Shown here: piece by piece, positions 9,072 to 14,275 of the stretch
Numbering within the stretch: the stretch's first letter is position 1
How the letters are laid out: each line of letters begins with the position of its first letter
From: Acanthamoeba lenticulata
Taxonomy: Eukaryota; Discosea; Longamoebia; Acanthamoebidae
Assembly (NCBI GenBank): GCA_002179805.1
Contig: NAVB01002523.1
Coordinates: 1 to 14,275, forward strand
Direction of reading: 5' to 3'
DNA length: 14,275 nt
Position numbers and translations under genes: made by a program
The notes under the pieces: model-generated
What the model saw: the letters and a program-made list of their open reading frames with translations, nothing else
Database searches by the model: none
Told to the model about the DNA's origin: nothing

Positions 9072-9614
9072 GGTTGCCCCTCCCTTCCTCAACACACCGC
9101 CAACGCCCCGCGTGGGGGGGGGGTTAGTTTTTATTTATAATACCCCACAAGACGTGAAGAGGCCTCGTGGAAGGAGCGCTGTACGTACAGGTGAAGGGTG
9201 CAGGCCGAGTGCGCCGCACGACATGGCACGCAGACCTGCGGCAGCCGTTTGTAGGACAGTGCAACTGCACTCATCTCCGCAACTTGGCCGCTGCTGTCTG
9301 AGCCTATGGAGAAGATCGAGAACGAGTTGGCAGCAACATTGGTCCCAGCCCAGCCGTGTTGGGGGTTGGCCATCTTTCCTGTGTACGCCAAGTCTAACAG
9401 GCTGGGGAAAAAGAACGTTGTCTGAGCGAAATTGTTGACATAATTGTTGAAGGCTTGACAGTGACCCGATCTGGCACAGGTACTCTGTCTCTCTTTCTCT
9501 ATTTCTGTTTCTCGCGTTGGGAAACAACACGAGCCAAGGCCCAGTTCCAAATTCGAACTGAAACCCTTCTCCTTGAGGAGGAAACAAACTACGAGCCGTT
9601 GAAGGCCGACTGAG
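9023..9614. other. Intergenic stretch, no gene resolved
   Basis: It lies between two minus-strand genes and probably holds the 3' UTR of the upstream gene and the promoter of the PAS gene. A run of ten G lies at 9114-9123. Two minus-strand frames stay open from about 9590 to about 9131-9135. Neither shows a recognisable domain and they overlap each other, so at most one could be coding; a longer C-terminus of the upstream gene is not excluded. Confidence 0.5.
9130..9139 (-). promoter_or_regulatory. TATAAATAAA element, TATA box or poly(A) signal
   Basis: On the minus strand TATAAATA sits at 9139-9132, about 110 nt upstream of the PAS gene ATG, a reasonable TATA-box position. The same bases contain AATAAA (9135-9130), which could be the poly(A) signal of the upstream same-strand gene ending at about 9615. 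The sequence alone does not separate the two readings. Confidence 0.4.
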
Positions 9615-11955
9615 TCAGCGCTCGGTGGCGTGACTGGCGGCCCTGGTGCGGCTGCGCGTGTGGATGGGCGACCTCGGCCTCGTCGTCGCTGTTGTTGTTG
9701 TTGCTGTTGTTTTGCCTGATAAACAGTTGCAAGCAACGCAGTGATGAGACATGTACCCCACGAGCGGATGATGAGAGTCAGAGTGAAAGGCGTACGATGT
9801 TTGGCTAGCCTCTTGGCGCGTGAGGGAGGCGCTGCTTCCTTCTCGCTGGTCTCTTCTTCTTCTTCTTCTTCATTTTCCTTCTTGTGCGTTTGTGACTCGG
9901 TGTGGCCCAAGGTGGCCCATCCACGCTTCATTCGCTGCCTGTGCTGCGCTTCTTCCTCCTCTTCCTCTTTGTCTTCCTCTTTCTTCTTTGTCGACCTTCG
10001 TCGTCTCCGCTTCTGGACTTGTGCTGCCTCTTCGCCAGCTTCTTCTTCTTCTTCTTCTTCTTCGCCCGTTTCTTCGCGTTGGACGGCTCGCCGCTTGCAC
10101 CCGCCGCGTCGTTGTTGCGTCGTCGTCGCCCATCGTCGTCCGCGGCCGCGACCTGCGGCCAATGTTGGGCGCTCGTCGCCTTCGCTTCCGCTCTCCTCCA
10201 GCGCGGAGCTCTCAGCGTCGGACGCTGCTGCCTCTGACTCGGACGTCGTGGCCCCTCGTCTCTCGGACTCGGTGGGCTTGACCTTTTCCGTCTTTTCCCA
10301 CACGCGGTACCTGGGACACGACATGACGTCCCTCGTCGTCACCTTTGTCTTCCTCATCTTGATGACATATTGTCGACATACCGGATGCCGATGTTTGGGG
10401 CCCAGACGAGCCTGTTCCATCGGATGCGCTTACGGGGCAGCTTGACGTCCGTCTCCCACGAGACCGCCTTGGCCCACGCGGGCTTCTTCTTGGCCAGTTG
10501 CTCCGTGTCATCAACCGACGACTTGGACTTGTCCTTGCCGCTCTCGCGGCCCTCTTCCTCATCGTCGTCGCCGCCGTCGCTCTTGTTGCCGTAGAAGTGG
10601 AACGCGTACTCCGTGGCGCGGGTGGACCACCTGCCCCGCCCGGTTTGTTGGTCAGCATCGCCACAGGTCCACACAACGAAACGCGAGAGAACAAACGAGA
10701 CGAACCGGAACCACGGAATGTCGCGGTAGATGAGCCTTCGGCTCTTGGCCAGCGCCAGCGCCAGCAGCTCCTCGTCGCCCGCGTCGGGGTCGGGAGGGGC
10801 GTACTCGCCCTCAAAGGGCGGCAGGTCGACCTCGGCCTCGAACGCGTTCACTCGGATGGTCTCGACTGCCACCGGTCATCCGTCAATCAATCTATTAGTC
10901 ATCAGCGGAACCACAAAGCTCTTGCATACGTTCTTCATGCGCCGACGGACTATGCCAAGCGTGGTCGGCTCCCTTTTGCTCTGGCGCGCGCACGCCTTGG
11001 GCCTGGAGCTCCTTGGCGAGCTCCTTGTAGAAGTGGGCTTCGTCGTAGAGGCGTACCATGAGGGCCATAGTGAGGAAGTAGCACCGGCCGTAGAACATGC
11101 GCCAGCGTTTGCGGTCGACAAAGTGGTCAAAATCGACCTTGTTCTCTTCCCACGGCAGACGCCCGCTCTGCACAAGAAGGTCAAGTCGTTCGAGAACAAT
11201 GACAAGAATAAGAAGAAGAAGAAGGCCGAGTTGATTGAACCTCATCGCCGCCTTGCGAGTGCTCGTGCAGGAATGCGTTCTCCTCTGCCTTGGGGAGCAG
11301 CTCGATCGTCTTCCAGCCCTCATGCCACGACCCATCGACGTCCACCATCATGAAGTTGCGCGGCTCGCCGACGGTTTCCATCGTCATCACGTTCACGTCT
11401 GGCGTTGTGTTGCGTCGGTCCGAACGATCAAGCAGCTCAACACTTGATATGAAGGTGAAGAAGAAGAAGAGGTGCGTACCTTGCAGCCGCGCCGAGAAGG
11501 AGAAGACGCTCTTGTTGGCAGTCACGCCGATGATCTTGCCATGTCGGTTCTTTGCCGACACGATTCGCTCACCTGGCGTCGCGGGAGAGTTGAACGACAA
11601 GGGTCAAAGAAGACAAGAAAAACTACGAGGCAAAGAGTACCTTCTTTGATCGACCGCGCACGTCGTCGGGTGTAGGTGGGAATGTTGATGACCGCCTTAC
11701 GCTCGGCCAGAGTGAGCATGAACCCAGCCAGGTCGAGCTCCACATCGCACTCAGCATAAGCCGCCCCGACGCGACGATGTACGAGGTCGTACCGCCACCA
11801 GTCCTGGAATGTACACAACAGTCAGCCTCTCGCCGAACAGGAGGAAGGTGTGCGGTGGGGCACGCAGCCACCTTGACTTCATTAATGAGGTCATCCACGT
11901 TCTCCTCACGATTGAGGATTCGAGTTAGTGTCTCATCTTCGGCTATGTCCTCCAT
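9615..11955 (-). CDS. Unrecognised nine-exon gene, globular N-terminal half and charged tail
   Basis: Exons: 11955-11872, 11803-11641, 11572-11480, 11398-11241, 11167-10930, 10865-10706, 10630-10382, 10310-9796, 9715-9615. Introns are 64-81 nt and all phases close, giving about 586 residues. Residues 1-300 have globular composition with landmarks DWWRYDLVHRRVGAAYAE, NRHGKIIGVTANKSVFSF, VDVDGSWHEGWKTIELL and RKRWRMFYGRCYFLTMALM; DEELLALALAKS (about 277-288) loosely resembles a ubiquitin-interacting motif. Residues about 350-395 (AWAKAVSWETDVKLPRKRIRW) are followed by a Ser/Glu/Lys/Arg-rich, probably disordered tail with GRGRGRRW. I do not recognise the family. The start is the first ATG seen, but an upstream exon is possible. 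The last exon and its frame are the weakest part: another acceptor would read on towards 9131. Confidence 0.7.
9681..9711 (-). repeat. CAA/CAG repeat near the last acceptor of the unrecognised gene
   Basis: The plus strand reads as CGT then GTT/GCT units. On the minus strand this is CAACAGCAACAACAACAACAG followed by CGA units. It starts just after the predicted acceptor (9717-9716), and several further AG dinucleotides inside it could act as acceptors, which is why the C-terminal frame is uncertain. Confidence 0.7.
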
Positions 11956-12478
11956 CAGCGCTTGAGCTCTACTGTGTTTGCGCAGACTTGCCCTTCCTCA
12001 CGCCAGCCAGGCAAGCTTGCTCGTTCGGCCAATTTTCGTGGCGGGAGACCGGCCAATGCAAACTTCCTTTGTCGGCGTTGGGTGGAGCAGTTGTTGGGTT
12101 TGTTTGGGCCTGGGATGGTGGGACAACATGCAGTTCACCTGGACACGGGCGAATTGCCGTGACGCGGGCACGGCGTCTAACACGACATCGCTGATCGGCG
12201 AGGTCTGCAGTTTGGTCTGTGCCCGTCCCCAAGCTGGCGACGTCTGGCCGCCTGCTTGCGTTTGTGCGCTCGGCCATTGGGTTCGAGCAGGTGTCGTGGG
12301 CGGCAAACTTCAACTACAGGCGTCTGCCCGCGCACTTGCCGGCTTGACGAAGTCTCAAGCGGTTGCGGTGCGCCAGCTTGTTCTCTGTGGTGCCCTGCAT
12401 GACGAAGCGAAGTGGTGTTTTGAGAACGGGGCAAGGAAGACATGTTTACTTTCAAGTCAAAAGGGTTAATCAGCCACG
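11956..12478. other. Intergenic stretch, probable lipB 3' UTR and promoter of the next gene
   Basis: It lies between the lipB stop (12479) and the start of the downstream minus-strand gene (11955). Long ORFs exist on both strands (one of 163 codons on plus), but they overlap each other, have no recognisable domain and show no consistent splice pattern. An additional 5' exon of the unrecognised gene could be hidden here. I see no RNA gene or repeat. Confidence 0.5.
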
Positions 12479-13570
12479 TCAGCCTCTGCCTGAGGACGAC
12501 AAGTCCGAGTGGGGGTTGAAGTCGTTGCCGAAGACACGAGAGAAACTGTCCAGCAGCACAGGCGCGACGTCCTCCACGGTCACGCGGCGCTGCAGCTCCT
12601 TGGCCAGGGATGTGACCTCTTTGTCCCGAATGCGGCAAGGAATGATCGCGTCGTAATGATCCAGCTCGGGACACACGTTGAGGGCAAAGCCTGATAGTGT
12701 TGGTCCCATGAGACATCATGTTCATGTTCACTCACATCAACGAGGTTGGCTCATGGGCCACACATGCGAGGGAAGGAGCGGGAAAGAACGGAGCAGAACC
12801 ATGCATGGTGACCCAACGCGAGACGGAGATGCCGATGGCGGCGATCTTGCGCTGGCCTTCGATCCACACGCCCACGTCGGACGTCGTGTGGCTTTGCAGG
12901 CCAAAGTGCGAGAGCGTGTGAACCAGCACTTGTTCAAGCGCGTGCACGTACCATCGGACCTGTTGCTGACGGTCAGCTATGGCTTGTCTGCAAAGTAGAA
13001 GAGTTATGTTCGGCGTACGCTGGGCGTGAAGTGGGTCAGATTGAGGATCGGATAGCCGACGAGTTGCCCTGGCCCATGCCATGTGACTTGACATGGTGCT
13101 TGCATGAGTACAGGAACATGAATACGTATGCAGGGTGTGGTGAACGAACGTACCCGCTCCGCCACGTCCTGTCTTGATGACCTGGCAACCGCGAGCTTCC
13201 AAAGTGGAGATGGGCACTAGAAAGTCCTCTTCTGTGTTCTGCCGCCCGATGGTGTAGACTGGTGGGTCGTGCTCCACCAGCAGTAACGTGTCCTCGGCGG
13301 GCTGGCTGCTCCTACGCGCTGCCACCTCTGGTGCTGGAGCTGCAGCTGCCACCTGTTGCTCGTTTTTGAGAGCAAGAGCCAGCGACTGCTGCAGGGCCAG
13401 CGTCGAGGCGTAGGGCTGCAGCAGACGTGCACACAAAGATGCCACAACGAAAACGCTTAGTGGTGCCGACCGTCATGGCTGCTCCTGCTTTGATAACGAA
13501 ACAAGGCAAACCATCAACCTACCTGCCGCCCCAGGTGCCGCACAACGACAGAAGGCCTCACTCGGTGCAT
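12479..13570 (-). CDS. lipB: Lipoyl(octanoyl) transferase, LipB/LIPT2 family
   Basis: Exons 13570-13523, 13415-13154, 13086-13019, 12959-12800 and 12690-12479 give 249 residues, the usual family length. LipB moves the octanoyl group from acyl carrier protein to a lipoyl-domain lysine, the first committed step of lipoic acid synthesis, in mitochondria in eukaryotes. The spliced protein shows [16 protein letters not shown] at the N-terminus, [10 protein letters not shown], the signature [19 protein letters not shown] (H107-Q111), the conserved [10 protein letters not shown] (catalytic Lys about K164), HGFALNV and the catalytic Cys in IIPC (about C198). Every intron falls inside a conserved motif and splicing restores it, so the model is well supported. 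The first exon is only 16 codons; its basic, hydroxylated residues could be a short targeting peptide. A second acceptor six bases upstream (12966) would insert two Gln before VRWYV. The residue after the catalytic Cys is Arg, where many homologues have Gly. Confidence 0.94.
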
Positions 13571-13666
13571 GGCTTTCCTAGCAGCAAGGAGAAAAGCAGC
13601 TGTCTTTTCTCTTCTTTTCATTTTATTTTATTTTTATTTTTATTTCTTTTCTTTTAGTTCTTTTTG
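13571..13666 (-). promoter_or_regulatory. Compact A-rich spacer, PPR 3' UTR and lipB promoter
   Basis: Only 96 nt separate the PPR stop from the lipB ATG on the same strand. On the minus strand the stretch is A-rich, with repeated AAAT/AAAAG units at about 13600-13660, so PPR termination and lipB initiation must share it. No clear TATAAA is visible. Confidence 0.55.
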
Positions 13667-14275
13667 TTATCCTCTCGCTTGCTGCAACACCTCGTGCGGT
13701 ATCTCTCGTGGCTTGTTGATGTAGGCCAGCAGTTCATCGCTGTAGGCGTGCATAAGAGTTATTTTAGCAAAAACAATTTCAAAAAATGATTACTTGAATA
13801 AAAGAACAGGAAGGGAGAACGCACTCAAGCCGCAAGCCACGCTTGTCCATCAACGCCTGCACGCGGGCAAGGAGCTCCTTGTTTTGGTAGCGCGCCATCT
13901 TGCGCATGAGCATGGCGTAGGTTTCGGGGTCGAGGACCACCTCGAGATTCTGCGCCACGTCAACCACCTCGAGCCCCTGCTGAAGCTCCTGGTTGACCAA
14001 AAAGGCTGAGATGACGTGGTGGAACGTCTCGGCCGTCGGCTTCACCTGTTGCTTGGCCTGTTCCACCAAAATGACAATCAAAAGTCAGTGCACCCCCAAG
14101 AAGAAGCTGATCATGCACCACCAAGATCAAGACCGCACCATCTGATCGTAGACCTTCGTGACCGCGGGCAGGTAGCCTGGCACGGCGCCGAGGCCCTTGA
14201 GGACGGCGTTGAAGGACTCTTCGTTTGGTCGCAAGTCGAATGAATCCAATCCGGCCAACGTGTCGAATGCTGTTT
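13667..14275 (-). CDS. Pentatricopeptide repeat (PPR) protein, C-terminal part
   Basis: Exons >14275-14139, 14057-13825 and 13739-13667 are joined across 81- and 85-nt introns in consistent phase, giving about 147 residues. The 5' end lies beyond the window. At least two PPR-type helical hairpins are visible: RPNEESFNAVLKGLG...AVTKVYDQM and VKPTAETFHHVISAFLVNQELQQGLEVVD. A further one (LDPETYAMLMRKMARYQNKELLARVQALMDKRGL) follows, with a short tail DDELLAYINKPREIPHEVL. PPR proteins bind RNA sequence-specifically, mostly in mitochondria or plastids, and act in RNA processing, stability or translation. The target cannot be read from this fragment. The last splice (GTGCGT donor, CTACAG acceptor) replaces an unlikely hydrophobic readthrough tail with a clean polar C-terminus. 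Confidence 0.85.

Noticed and set aside
10740..10790. Ubiquitin-interacting motif in the unrecognised protein
   Set aside because: DEELLALALAKS has the Ala and Ser spacing but the acidic residues are one position out of register; kept only as a loose resemblance.
11978..12469. 163-codon plus-strand ORF between lipB and the next gene
   Set aside because: No recognisable domain, no splice signals, overlaps equally long ORFs in other frames; long open frames are common by chance at this GC content.
13416..13445. LipB start at the GTG near 13445 (ASLCARLLQ)
   Set aside because: This is intron sequence; a better ATG exon (13570-13523) supplies RHLGRQ, which joins exactly to [10 protein letters not shown].
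1..14275. CRISPR array, tRNA/rRNA, transposon or viral insertion
   Set aside because: No spaced direct repeats, no cloverleaf or rRNA-like segments, no transposase or capsid-like motifs, and no terminal repeats were seen.

Overview
The window looks like nuclear DNA of a protist, most likely an Acanthamoeba-type amoebozoan (inference). The exons are GC-rich and interrupted by many short GT-AG introns of about 59-109 nt, often with CTAAC/CTGAC-like branch sequences. Genes are 0.1-0.6 kb apart, and the proteins carry long acidic, lysine-rich or serine-rich low-complexity stretches. There are no bacterial operons, ribosome binding sites, tRNA or rRNA genes, CRISPR arrays or insertion sequences that I can see. 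All gene models were built by hand from splice sites, reading phase and protein motifs, so exon edges are predictions.

Layout: (1) 1-5475, minus strand, is one very large gene of at least nine exons and about 1,625 codons, running off the left edge. It encodes a KNL2/M18BP1-type centromere protein: a charged coiled-coil-like region, SANTA domain, two SAP-like motifs, long acidic tracts, a CENP-C-like motif, several AT-hooks and a SANT/Myb domain. (2) 5476-6067 is the divergent intergenic region, with a weak antisense ORF. (3) 6068-7234, plus strand, is a two-exon multi-pass membrane protein resembling DUF2157-type proteins. (4) 7320-9022, minus, is a three-exon protein with a disordered basic/serine-rich N-terminus and a C-terminal PAS domain. 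(5) 9023-9614 has no resolved gene. (6) 9615-11955, minus, is a nine-exon gene for an unrecognised protein of about 586 residues with a globular N-terminal half and a charged tail. (7) 12479-13570, minus, is a five-exon lipoyl(octanoyl) transferase (LipB/LIPT2). (8) 13667-14275, minus, is the 3' end of a pentatricopeptide repeat (PPR) gene.

The most interesting item is the centromere protein. It is scattered over several reading frames and looks like three or four unrelated low-complexity ORFs until spliced. Once joined, all eight intron phases close and the domain order SANTA, CENP-C-like motif, SANT/Myb emerges, with added SAP and AT-hook DNA-binding modules. The LipB and PPR neighbours are both probably mitochondrial, but nothing shows that they are functionally linked to each other or to the centromere gene.
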